41,898 nt of DNA from Paludibacteraceae bacterium. GTDB lineage: Bacteria > Bacteroidota > Bacteroidia > Bacteroidales > Paludibacteraceae. Numbering within the stretch: the stretch's first letter is position 1; the number at the start of each line of letters is the position of its first letter. Below are positions 32,661 through 41,516 of this stretch, piece after piece. The DNA is taken from assembly GCA_017557345.1 (NCBI GenBank), contig JAFYZR010000008.1, forward strand, positions 1 to 41,898, written 5' to 3'. The position numbers and the translations under genes were made by a program. A model generated the notes under the pieces. The model saw only the letters and a program-made list of their open reading frames with translations. It made no database searches and was not told the origin of the DNA.

Positions 32661-34238
32661 ATGAAGAAATTTTTCGCATTTGTGACAGTTGCTTTAATGT
32701 CCATCTCGATGTTCGCGGAAAACATTACTGTTGCACAAGCCATCGAAATCGGTAAAAAACTGGCAGCTAAGGCAGAAACAGCGGAGGAGTATACCGTGGA
32801 AGGATATGTTGGAAAGGCGTATACTTTCAATTCTACCTTAAAAACACAAACATTCTACATGACCGATGACGCAAATGCTGATCCTGAAGCCAATTTCGAC
32901 TTCCAGGCTTATTTGTGTAAATTGGACAAAGCCGTAACTACAGGCACCAAAGTTACCGTTACTGGTAAAATCTCAAACCATATTTCTGCGAAAGGTGGCC
33001 AAACCATTCGTATCAAAAGCGGTAAAGGTGCTACGGATGGCGGAGAAACGCCTCCTGTGCCCATCGGAGATGCTTTGACCGTGGCGCAAGCTATGGCAAT
33101 CGCAGGAGCTTTGGCACAAGGCGCTGCTACTACCGAGGAATACGAAGTTGTTGGATATGTAACCGGTTATGCCGGCAAAAACGAAGATGGCGGTTGGGCA
33201 CAATATGGCAACCAAAACTTCTGGATTGTGGATGACAAATCCGGTACGGCTACTTCGACGGCGGATGGCGCACTTCAGGTTTACCAAGGTAAAGCTGAGG
33301 AAAAAGTGCTCATCGGAGACCGCATTAAAGTAAAAGCTACGCTTTCTAACTATAACGGCACGCTTGAGACATCCAAAGGTGGTGTCGTAACGTTTGTTGA
33401 GAAAGTGCCTCGTGGTGATGAACCTCCTACGCCGGTGGATTCTGCAGATGTTACTTTCCTGCCTGCTGATTTCGAGGGACAAGGACAAGCAGCTACGCTG
33501 GAAACACCGGGTGGTTCGGTAACGCAGACCAAAAATGGTGTGACAGTTTCTGCTGATAACGCATATGGCCATAATCTGGCACTCCGCGTATATAAAGGCG
33601 CTAACTTGTCCATCGTTTCCGAAACGGAGCAAATAGGTAGAATTGTCTTCCAATTCTATAGCACATATACCGGCAATCTCGACACAGAAGTCGTTGTGAA
33701 TGCTAAAGAATGGACTGTCACTTTAGGCTCGCAAGCTCGTATCGAAAAACTGCAGATTTACTTCGGAACGGCAGAAGAAAAACCGAAACCTGAAGTAGAA
33801 GCAATCTCTGTCGCTGAGGCTATGGCCATCGGCGAAGCGATTGATGGAAGCGGCAAGACTTCTGAGAAATATTCTGTAAGAGGTTATGTTGCCAGCGCAA
33901 AAGGTTTTGGTGAGAAATATGAAGGCGCACAGACATTCTATATGTCTGATGATCCGACCGCAACACGTGGCGATTTCACGGCTTACAACTGCAAAGTGGA
34001 AGCTCCGGGTGTTGGCGTTGGAGACTTGGTTGTCGTTACTGGCCTGATTCAGAAGTACGTTTACGACAGCGGAGATTATGTTATCGAAATCACCAGCGGA
34101 GATGTTACCATCGAGTCGAAACAGGCAATTGAGAACGTAGTTCTCACAGAGCAAGCGCAGAAAGTGCTGATCGATGGTGTGATCTACATCGTTCGCGATG
34201 GCAAGATGTTTAACTTACAAGGCGCACAAGTGCATTAA
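32661..34238 (+). CDS. Secreted protein with three OB-fold-like repeats
   Basis: The 525-residue protein begins with a signal peptide (MKKFFAFVTVALMSISMFA) followed by three related modules at about 20-125, 138-250 and 372-490. Each begins ITVAQAIEIG-like (ITVAQAIEIGKKL, LTVAQAMAIAGAL, ISVAEAMAIGEAI), then Y-x-V-x-G-Y-V and a strand-rich part (QTFYMTDD, QNFWIVDD, QTFYMSDD). They resemble the OB-fold DUF6359-type repeats of Bacteroidales secreted proteins. A different beta-sandwich lies at about 262-370. The C terminus, KVLIDGVIYIVRDGKMFNLQGAQ, resembles a recurrent C-terminal tail of exported Bacteroidales proteins and may be a sorting or anchoring signal. Function unknown. Confidence 0.82.
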   Translation: MKKFFAFVTVALMSISMFAENITVAQAIEIGKKLAAKAETAEEYTVEGYVGKAYTFNSTLKTQTFYMTDDANADPEANFDFQAYLCKLDKAVTTGTKVTVTGKISNHISAKGGQTIRIKSGKGATDGGETPPVPIGDALTVAQAMAIAGALAQGAATTEEYEVVGYVTGYAGKNEDGGWAQYGNQNFWIVDDKSGTATSTADGALQVYQGKAEEKVLIGDRIKVKATLSNYNGTLETSKGGVVTFVEKVPRGDEPPTPVDSADVTFLPADFEGQGQAATLETPGGSVTQTKNGVTVSADNAYGHNLALRVYKGANLSIVSETEQIGRIVFQFYSTYTGNLDTEVVVNAKEWTVTLGSQARIEKLQIYFGTAEEKPKPEVEAISVAEAMAIGEAIDGSGKTSEKYSVRGYVASAKGFGEKYEGAQTFYMSDDPTATRGDFTAYNCKVEAPGVGVGDLVVVTGLIQKYVYDSGDYVIEITSGDVTIESKQAIENVVLTEQAQKVLIDGVIYIVRDGKMFNLQGAQVH

Positions 34239-34269
34239 ATAAGCGACATTTTTTCGAAACGATTCGAAA

Positions 34270-34299
34270 GAAAAAGGGAAGTTTTGGCTTCCCTTTTTT
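34270..34299 (+). terminator. Terminator of the OB-fold protein gene
   Basis: AAGGGAAG and CTTCCCTT form a perfect stem around TTTTGG, extended by A-T pairs, and end in TTTTTT. It lies about 30 bases after the stop codon at 34238. Confidence 0.9.
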
Positions 34300-34306
34300 C
34301 ATGCCT

Positions 34307-34391
34307 AAAAATGTTCAATATTTCCTCTCTTGATTTGCTAATTCGAAAATCGCTAATTCGCTAATCGTTAATTGGTATTATGTCGGGGTTT
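34307..34391 (+). repeat. TGTTCAAT and GGTATTATGTCG repeat copies
   Basis: ATGTTCAATATTTC (34311-34324) and GGTATTATGTCGGGGTTT (34374-34391) are copies of the elements at 24861-24955. Between them lies a run of GCTAATTC/GCTAATC units (34333-34372). Confidence 0.65.
34333..34372. repeat. GCTAAT(T)C short repeats
   Basis: GCTAATTC, GAAAATC, GCTAATTC, GCTAATC and GTTAATTG follow one another with a 7-8 base period. Related runs of CCGCTAAT occur inside recF at 30657-30675 and 31081-31108. Confidence 0.6.
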
Positions 34392-34462
34392 AAAAACATT
34401 GCTAGCCCATTCTCCCATTCATCCCTTTTGGATATAAAAAATTTTTTTATGTTTATTGCTGA

Positions 34463-34612
34463 CGCTAAGTAATTAGTTCTTTTGAAGGTGAGGTGTAGCC
34501 GCAAGGGCTACCGTAAAGTTTACTTTTAAGGGAGCATCTGGCGGATCCAACTCGTTGCCCCTATGGCGATTACTTTGCGGAAGGGTTTATCTATGTTTTT
34601 TTTACTTTTTTA
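34463..34612 (+). ncRNA. Candidate structured RNA of unknown type
   Basis: The 34239-34789 gap is A/T-rich except for 34465-34590, which is GC-richer and foldable. GTAGCC with GGCTAC is a local hairpin at 34495-34511. CCGCAAGG (34499-34506) can pair with CTTTGCGG (34573-34580), and GCTAAGTAAT (34464-34473) can pair with ATTACTTTGC (34569-34578) with one mismatch. The two long-range pairings exclude each other. T-rich sequence (TTTTTTTTACTTTTTT) follows at 34596. A weak promoter with TTTTG at 34426 and TATGTTTA at 34448 precedes it. I recognise no known RNA family. Confidence 0.3.
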
Positions 34613-34640
34613 ACTATAATAAAAAGACAAAAAACGTGTA

Positions 34641-34661
34641 CAAAATGTTCAATTTTTCTTC
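34641..34661 (+). repeat. Copy of the TGTTCAATTTTTC dispersed repeat
   Basis: Identical over 21 bases to 24935-24955. It lies about 80 bases before the promoter of the first endonuclease I gene, and about 20 kb of this window contains only these two exact copies that I could find. Confidence 0.85.
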
Positions 34662-34717
34662 CTTAAAATGCCCAAAATTCCCAAAATCAATAAAAATATA
34701 AAAATTTTTATTATTTA

Positions 34718-34749
34718 CTTGTGTATTTGAAAAAAAAGTAGTATCTTTG
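34718..34749 (+). promoter_or_regulatory. Promoter of the first endonuclease I gene
   Basis: CTTG (34718-34721) and TATCTTTG (34742-34749) are 20 bases apart. The start would be near 34757, giving a leader of about 30 bases. Confidence 0.7.
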
Positions 34750-34789
34750 CACGCTTTTTATGAGTTAATATTGATGTTACAACCTGTAA

Positions 34790-37700
34790 GTGCTTTTGAA
34801 AAACACTAAATACATATTTCTTCTGTTTGGCCTAACCGCCACGCTCTTCTCCTGGGCAGTTGATGCCAGTTATTATTCCTCGTTGAATGGAAAGAAGGAC
34901 AGCGAACTCCGTTCCGCTTTAACGCAATTATTATATAATAAGCATACTTTGTTCTCTAAGTATGACTGGAATTTCCCCATGGATTTGGATGACAGTGGTA
35001 ATGTGATAGATATTTATACTACGGGTTGTGGTTTTACGAATTCGTCGGCTCATACCTACAAATGTTGTTGTGATGGGTTGAACCGTGAACATGTGGTCTG
35101 TCAATCAACTTTTGATCCGGATGACCAAGCACAAGATAAACGCCCTCAGTTTTCTGACCGTCATCATTTATACCTTGTGGATGGGATGTCTAATACGCAC
35201 CGTAACAATCATGCCTTCGGCGAATGTACAAGTGGGGCGCATGGCTCTTGCAAGACTGCAAGTACTGTAATACCATCTGAAGGAACATCCACTTGCTCAA
35301 ACCATGAATTGGGAAAATTAGGGGCGATAACTAGGTTTGCCGATTTGTACGAATCTACAGATCAGGTATACGAACCTGCGGATGAGTATAAGGGCGATAT
35401 TGCGCGTGCTATCCTGTACATGGTAGTGCGTTATGCAGAATCAACATACTGCCGTTTGCCGGATAATGCTGCATATTGTACTTCCAGCGGAGGTGGATCT
35501 ATAGCTAGTTCGCACGCTTTAAAAACAGCTAATGCATATCCAGTAACTACTTGGAAAAATTCCTCCACACAAAATGATGTTGGACAAATGTTCAGTACTA
35601 GTCTTAGTACAAACTATGGTCTCTCTGCTTATGGTAAGGCCATTTTGCTTGCATGGCATCGAGAAGATCCTGTGTCTCAACAAGAAATACGGCGTAATGG
35701 ATTAGTGGAGGCAGATCAAGGCAACCGTAACCCGTTTGTGGACTATCCTTGCTTGGTGGAGTATTTGTGGGGTGATTATACAGGACAAAACTTTAGTACT
35801 TCTGTGGCTGCGGGTTCTTTCCAGACAGACATCTTTGTTGTAGGCTCAAGTAATGGGTGTTCTTGCTCTACAGATCCAATGATTACGAGACCGACGGGAA
35901 CAATTGATTTTGGGTCAACCAATACCAGTGTTCCTCTTTCACAGACTATAACCGTTCAAGGAATCCATCTTGAGAGTGATAATTTGACCTTGACTTTGAG
36001 CGGAACAAATAGCAGTATGTATAGCCTTAGCAAAACAAGCTTAACGAAAGCACAAGCAGAAGCCGGTTATGATATAACAATTACTTACACGCCGACTGCA
36101 AATGGCACTCATACTGCTACGTTGAAGATTTATGGTTGCGGTATTGCGCAATCATCAGCACATACTGTCACGCTTACAGGTACATGCGCAACGCGCCATA
36201 CGATAATATGGTCGGCTAATGGCAGTACATATCATACTAATACGGTTGCTAATAATAATCGTCCTGATATTCCGGGATCACCTGATGATTGTAGTGCTAC
36301 ACGCGTCTTCATGGGATGGACAGCACAAAGTAACTATGAGAGTGCTTCTGCTGCACCGAATGACTTGTTTACCACAACTGCACCGGTTGTAACTCAAGAC
36401 AAGACTTTCTATGCCGTTTTTGCAACAGCAACTATAAGTGGCAGCTCCACTGACTACGAATTATTCTCTAGTGGGATTGAAGAAGGCGATTATATTATTA
36501 TGGCTAATAATTATGCGATGAAAGCTTCAGTTGCCAACGGACGCCTTCAATATGCAGATGTAACTCCAACTAATAACATTATTAGCAATCCTGATGCAAA
36601 CATTATTTGGCATATCGCTCCAAATGATAATAAATGGACCATATATAATCAATCTGTAGGCAAGTATGCTGCTAGTACAGGTGTTGCCAACAAGGCACAA
36701 CTTGTTACAAATGTGGATGATAAAGCACTCTGGACGGTTGGCAGTCCTTCTTCGAACACATATGAGATTGTTAATAAATATAATGCGGATAGTGCAGTTA
36801 ATGCTAATCTTCATAATAACGGAACATATGGTTTCGCGTGCTATTCGTCTACTTACGGTACGACACCTTATCTCTACAAAAAGACTGAAAACATCGTATA
36901 TTCACAATATTCCGTAAATTGCTCCTCCGCAGCAAACGTAACAATTACCTTCCATGCTAATGATGGTACGAACTCTACAACAACCCAGTCTATACCCAAA
37001 AATGTGAATATCGCATTAGTGGATAATTCGTTCGCTTATGCACATCATGCGTTTGTGGAATGGAATACGCAGGCAAATGGAGGTGGAACTTCTTATGCTA
37101 ATGGCGCAACTGTAAACATAGATGGTAATCTTGACCTGTATGCTATTTGGTCTGAAGATCCAAAATACACCGTCACTTTCAAGAATAACGGTGCAACCTA
37201 CGCTACTTATACCAACTACGCAGGCGAGACAATCACAGGAATCGAAACTCCGTCCCTGACTAATTGCGATGATTATACATTTGAAGGATGGAGCACTTCT
37301 ACTTATGGTTTGACAAATACCGCAACTCCTACACTTGTCTCAGCAACTACTGTTCCTGCGTCAAACACTACTTATCACGCGGTATATTCCTACTCTCAAA
37401 CTTCGGGTAGCGGCGGAAGCGCATCGTTGACACAACTTGGATCATCCAGTACTTTTGCGGCAGGTGACCAAATTGTTATCGTGGCGAAAGGTTTTACATA
37501 CGCCCTCTATCAAGAGACCACAAATAGTTCATATGTTAAGAACTGGGACTTTGAGAATAGTGCTGCAACTGTAAGTGCAGATGATAAGAACTATGTAACG
37601 CTTTCCGTTGCAACGAACAACAACTGGTATTTAGGAGATGCTACAAATGGCTATTTGTACACTAGCGGTAGTAATAACCTGGCATGTTCTACTACAAACA

Positions 37701-37993
37701 AAACAGAATGGACGATTGCTTGGAATTCTACAGAGAGCGCATTTACGATTGCTGGAAATAGTCGGTATCTGTCTTGTAGAACAGATCTTACTTCTAGCAA
37801 TGCTAACTTATACCGTATGGGCGGTACAGGAACTACTACAGGAACAGCGTTCTTCAATCTTTACAAATACGTTGCTGCATCAAGTTCTGGTTCCACAACA
37901 TACCATACTACTTCGCCTGATTGCACTACATGTACGGCAACGATAACAATAAAATCAAGCGATAATACGAAAGGTACTGTGAGTTTCGAATAA
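34790..37993 (+). CDS. Secreted endonuclease I-like protein with adhesin-like tail (first copy)
   Basis: No ATG fits this frame; the start is GTG at 34790 or TTG at 34796. The 1067-residue product has a signal peptide (to about 24, SWA), then an endonuclease I (EndA/NucM-type) domain at about 27-335. That domain contains LNREHVVCQSTF, DRHHLYLVDGMSNTHRNNHAFGE, EPADEYKGDIARAILYMV and AWHREDPVSQQEIRRNGL, with NRNPFVDYP. NREH and the second His-rich motif carry the metal and catalytic residues; this copy is more diverged than its neighbour. An Ig-like domain (about 360-465), InlB-type repeats (HTIIWSANGSTYH, ITFHANDG, YTVTFKNNG) and two carbohydrate-binding-like modules follow. It ends TITIKSSDNTKGTVSFE with no obvious sorting tail. 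Confidence 0.85.
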   Translation: MLLKNTKYIFLLFGLTATLFSWAVDASYYSSLNGKKDSELRSALTQLLYNKHTLFSKYDWNFPMDLDDSGNVIDIYTTGCGFTNSSAHTYKCCCDGLNREHVVCQSTFDPDDQAQDKRPQFSDRHHLYLVDGMSNTHRNNHAFGECTSGAHGSCKTASTVIPSEGTSTCSNHELGKLGAITRFADLYESTDQVYEPADEYKGDIARAILYMVVRYAESTYCRLPDNAAYCTSSGGGSIASSHALKTANAYPVTTWKNSSTQNDVGQMFSTSLSTNYGLSAYGKAILLAWHREDPVSQQEIRRNGLVEADQGNRNPFVDYPCLVEYLWGDYTGQNFSTSVAAGSFQTDIFVVGSSNGCSCSTDPMITRPTGTIDFGSTNTSVPLSQTITVQGIHLESDNLTLTLSGTNSSMYSLSKTSLTKAQAEAGYDITITYTPTANGTHTATLKIYGCGIAQSSAHTVTLTGTCATRHTIIWSANGSTYHTNTVANNNRPDIPGSPDDCSATRVFMGWTAQSNYESASAAPNDLFTTTAPVVTQDKTFYAVFATATISGSSTDYELFSSGIEEGDYIIMANNYAMKASVANGRLQYADVTPTNNIISNPDANIIWHIAPNDNKWTIYNQSVGKYAASTGVANKAQLVTNVDDKALWTVGSPSSNTYEIVNKYNADSAVNANLHNNGTYGFACYSSTYGTTPYLYKKTENIVYSQYSVNCSSAANVTITFHANDGTNSTTTQSIPKNVNIALVDNSFAYAHHAFVEWNTQANGGGTSYANGATVNIDGNLDLYAIWSEDPKYTVTFKNNGATYATYTNYAGETITGIETPSLTNCDDYTFEGWSTSTYGLTNTATPTLVSATTVPASNTTYHAVYSYSQTSGSGGSASLTQLGSSSTFAAGDQIVIVAKGFTYALYQETTNSSYVKNWDFENSAATVSADDKNYVTLSVATNNNWYLGDATNGYLYTSGSNNLACSTTNKTEWTIAWNSTESAFTIAGNSRYLSCRTDLTSSNANLYRMGGTGTTTGTAFFNLYKYVAASSSGSTTYHTTSPDCTTCTATITIKSSDNTKGTVSFE

Positions 37994-38042
37994 TAACATT
38001 CGCATCTCGTTCGCATCCCGTACATGACCGAAGGATGACAAA

Positions 38043-41000
38043 ATGAAGAAAATATATAACACAATGAATAAAAAATTTACTTTAATAACGAACATGACGC
38101 GCCTCCTCGCGCTCATCTTCCTCTTCTCGCTCTCCATTCAATCCTGGGCGGTAAGTTCGTCGGACTATAGCAGTCTGAATGGAAAGAGCGGTTCTACACT
38201 ATGGGATGCAGTGCATTCTAGAGCGAAATCTGGCTATTCTACTCTTTCTTATGCCGGACTTTGGACGGCATATAAAACGACCGATGTTTATCCTACTGGT
38301 CATGCAAATGCCGGTAAGATCTGGGATATGTACGGAGGATGTTCTTTTACTTATTCCTCTGACCAATGTGGATCTTATTCTGGTGAATGTTCTTGCTATA
38401 ACCGAGAGCACTCCATTCCAAAATCATGGTTTGGCGGCTCAGAAGGCAGCAACTCTCCAGGAACGGATATATTCCATGTGGTACCGACAGATGGTAAGGT
38501 GAATGGTATGCGTAGCAACTACGCTTTTGGTGAAGTAAACTCTGCTACATATTCTTATAATGGCAGTAAATTGGGATCCGCTAAATCAATTACTATTGAG
38601 AATACGATGCTTGGAACTAGTGTAACCAAAAGTTGCAGTTCTTCTCCAGTATTTGAACCAATTGATGAATATAAAGGAGATTTTGCTCGTGGATATTTAG
38701 GAACCCTCCTTAGATGGAATAGCGATTATCAAGCGTTTACTTCAGGAGATGGTTCTTCTATCTTTAGTGGCACTTATACCGAAGCAGGACATTGGGGCTT
38801 GACGGAATATGGTATTGCTTTACTTCTCAAATGGCACCGCCAGGATCCTGTTTCTCAAAAAGAGATTGACCGTAATAATGGTATTGAAAGCACGCAAGGA
38901 AACCGTAACCCATTCATTGATTATCCTATCTTGGCTGAGTATATCTGGGGTAAATATGCCGGCAACTCATTCAATACGAGTAATGCGGTTGGTTCTTTTG
39001 AATCGGCTTTCACTCCTGGAGTAAGCGATGGAGATAAAAGTAGTACAACTCCAACACTTGCCGTTTCTGCTACTTCCATCACAATGGATCCGGTGGCCGT
39101 TAATGGAACGAGTACCGCAACCTTTACCGTTACCGGAGCTAACTTGACAAGTACTATTTCTATCAGTGTCAGTGGCTCTTATTATTCTGTTAGTCCAACA
39201 ACTATTACCGCAGCTAATGCTAATAAGACAAACACCATAACCGTTACTTATCATCCAACAGCAACAGGTACGCATAATGGAACAATAACCATTTCAAGTT
39301 CTGGAGCTACCAGCAAATCTGTTTCTGTTTCCGGTACTTGTACAACGGTTTATACGGCTACATGGCTGGCAAATGGTTCTAACTTCCATTCCAATACTGC
39401 CGCCAGCGGTACTTCTCCGTCTATGCCAAGCGATACTCCGGATGATTGTAGCGGAGGAAAGGTCTTCGTAGGCTGGACTGCTCAAAATAGTGTGAATGGT
39501 GACGCGCCAAGCGATCTGTTCACTTCTTCTGCTCCTGCTATCACAGCCAACACCACCTTCCGTGCCGTTTATGCTACTGCTACAACGGTAAGTGGTGGCG
39601 GAACCGTTAATGATACTATTAACAACGCTAAAACTACTTCTTCCTTGGGAGGAACTGCAACAAGTACATGGGTAAGTGAATTTACAATAACCGGTAATAC
39701 TGGCGCAAAATATACTATTCGTAGTATGGGTATTAACGGAGCTACTGATTACGCAATGCAGTGGAATGCTAATGGTTACCTCTATTGCTCACAATTACCT
39801 ACAAATGGCGGTAAACTAAAGAGCGTAACGGTTACAGCTAAAGCAACTAAAAATGTAACTATATACGGCAATTCTACTGCATACACGGCAAAAGCAACGG
39901 CAACAAGTTGTGGTACCCTGTCTGCCTCTACAAGTGGAGCAACTTACACCTTCGATACAGATTATTACGGAATTGGTGTTAACGGAGCTGCATCATCTAC
40001 GCAGATTGTTTCTATCATAATTTCCTATGATGGTGGTTCTTCTACAACTTACTCCGATTACAGTACATCGTGTTCTTCTTCCTCTTGCACCCCTGTTGCT
40101 GCAACAGCAAGTTTTGCAAGTTCTTCCAAGACAGCAACCTGCGGCGGTTCGGTAAGTAATACCTTTACTACCAACTCTGATGCTACACCAACCTTCACCA
40201 GTAGCAATACTTCCGTAGCAACGGTTGATAATTCTGGCGCAGTAACAGTCGTTGGACAAGGTTCAACTACTATTACCGGTTCTGTCGCAGCAACAACTTG
40301 CTTCACTGGCGGAGCTTCAGCTTCATATACACTTACCGTAAATCGTACAACGACAACAGCTACCTTTAATTCGCCGACTACAACGTTGAACAAAGGCGCA
40401 TCGGCAACGAATGTAGTAACCACTAATTCAGATGCTACGGTAACATATACGAGCAGTAATCCTTCAGTAGCAACAGTAAATAGCAATGGTAAGGTAACAG
40501 CAGTTGGAGCAGGAACTACGACCATTACAGCTACTATTCCGCAAAATAGTTGCTATACCTCAAAAACAGCAACATATACGCTTACCGTTTATGATTTCCA
40601 GGCTACTGCTGCTACGAATGTAACAAGTAGTTCCTTTACTGCCAACTGGACATCTGCTGGTGCAAACTCCTATTCGCTCGATGTCTACTACGGAACCATT
40701 TCTTCTACTACTGAAAATAGAGACACTACATGGGTTAGTGAGTCTTTTGATAGTAATCAAGGGGACTTTACTATCGAAAATGTTAGCATAGGTGGTTTGT
40801 CTTATGTATGGAGTCGAAAAACATATAACAACAATGGTTATATGAATGGCTCGGCATATGTTTCCAATACCAATAATGCCGCGGAAAGTTGGTTGCTTTC
40901 TCCGGAAATTGATTTGACGAATGCAACCTCTGTGACGGTAAGTTTCGAAGGTGCAGCAAAGTACCAAAACGGTACACTCAGCGATGAAATTACGTTATGG

Positions 41001-41453
41001 ATTGCAGAAGAGCCGAGTAGTACTTTCAATAGTTCCGAATGGACACAAATCACTATTCCGACATATCCAACAACCGGATCTTGGACTTTTGTCTCAACGG
41101 GTAATATAGACATAACCGCATATAAAGATAAAAAGATTAAATTGGCTGTGAAATATCTTTCAACTTCATCAGCAGCAGATACATATGAGTTGGATAATTT
41201 CTTAGTCACTGGTAAATATAACAAAATAACAAATACTTCTAGTATCACGCATGTAACAGGCTATCCGAAATCTGTAACCGGCACAAGTGCTTCTGTAACG
41301 GGTTTGAATGCCTCTACTACATATTACTATACTGTAACGCCTAACGGTGGTAGTGAATCGAATGTAATTGAAGTAACTACTTCCGAAGAGGCTTGTTCAG
41401 CAACTCTAACCGTTCAATACGAAGATACACAAGGAACGGGAGCAATCCAATAA
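38043..41453 (+). CDS. Secreted endonuclease I-like protein with adhesin-like tail (second copy)
   Basis: The 1136-residue product has starts at 38043, 38064 or 38094; the signal peptide (LLALIFLFSLSIQSWA) is near residues 21-36. The endonuclease I domain (about 38-330) is canonical: CYNREHSIPKSWFGG (118-132), DIFHVVPTDGKVNGMRSNYAFGEV, EYKGDFARGYLGTLLRW and KWHRQDPVSQKEIDRNNG. Next come an Ig-like domain, an InlB-type repeat (TATWLANGSNFHSN), and two BIG2 domains ending in ATYTLTV. A fibronectin-III-like domain is interrupted by a choice-of-anchor J-like module (ESFDSNQGDFTIEN to YELDNFLVTGKY). It ends CSATLTVQYEDTQGTGAIQ. It probably degrades extracellular DNA at or beyond the cell surface. 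It lies 49 bases after the first copy, with no visible promoter between. Confidence 0.88.
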   Translation: MKKIYNTMNKKFTLITNMTRLLALIFLFSLSIQSWAVSSSDYSSLNGKSGSTLWDAVHSRAKSGYSTLSYAGLWTAYKTTDVYPTGHANAGKIWDMYGGCSFTYSSDQCGSYSGECSCYNREHSIPKSWFGGSEGSNSPGTDIFHVVPTDGKVNGMRSNYAFGEVNSATYSYNGSKLGSAKSITIENTMLGTSVTKSCSSSPVFEPIDEYKGDFARGYLGTLLRWNSDYQAFTSGDGSSIFSGTYTEAGHWGLTEYGIALLLKWHRQDPVSQKEIDRNNGIESTQGNRNPFIDYPILAEYIWGKYAGNSFNTSNAVGSFESAFTPGVSDGDKSSTTPTLAVSATSITMDPVAVNGTSTATFTVTGANLTSTISISVSGSYYSVSPTTITAANANKTNTITVTYHPTATGTHNGTITISSSGATSKSVSVSGTCTTVYTATWLANGSNFHSNTAASGTSPSMPSDTPDDCSGGKVFVGWTAQNSVNGDAPSDLFTSSAPAITANTTFRAVYATATTVSGGGTVNDTINNAKTTSSLGGTATSTWVSEFTITGNTGAKYTIRSMGINGATDYAMQWNANGYLYCSQLPTNGGKLKSVTVTAKATKNVTIYGNSTAYTAKATATSCGTLSASTSGATYTFDTDYYGIGVNGAASSTQIVSIIISYDGGSSTTYSDYSTSCSSSSCTPVAATASFASSSKTATCGGSVSNTFTTNSDATPTFTSSNTSVATVDNSGAVTVVGQGSTTITGSVAATTCFTGGASASYTLTVNRTTTTATFNSPTTTLNKGASATNVVTTNSDATVTYTSSNPSVATVNSNGKVTAVGAGTTTITATIPQNSCYTSKTATYTLTVYDFQATAATNVTSSSFTANWTSAGANSYSLDVYYGTISSTTENRDTTWVSESFDSNQGDFTIENVSIGGLSYVWSRKTYNNNGYMNGSAYVSNTNNAAESWLLSPEIDLTNATSVTVSFEGAAKYQNGTLSDEITLWIAEEPSSTFNSSEWTQITIPTYPTTGSWTFVSTGNIDITAYKDKKIKLAVKYLSTSSAADTYELDNFLVTGKYNKITNTSSITHVTGYPKSVTGTSASVTGLNASTTYYYTVTPNGGSESNVIEVTTSEEACSATLTVQYEDTQGTGAIQ

Positions 41454-41516
41454 AATTGACAAAACAATCAAACAAACTAACATATTTATTAACAAATCAA
41501 ACCAAAATTTATTAGT

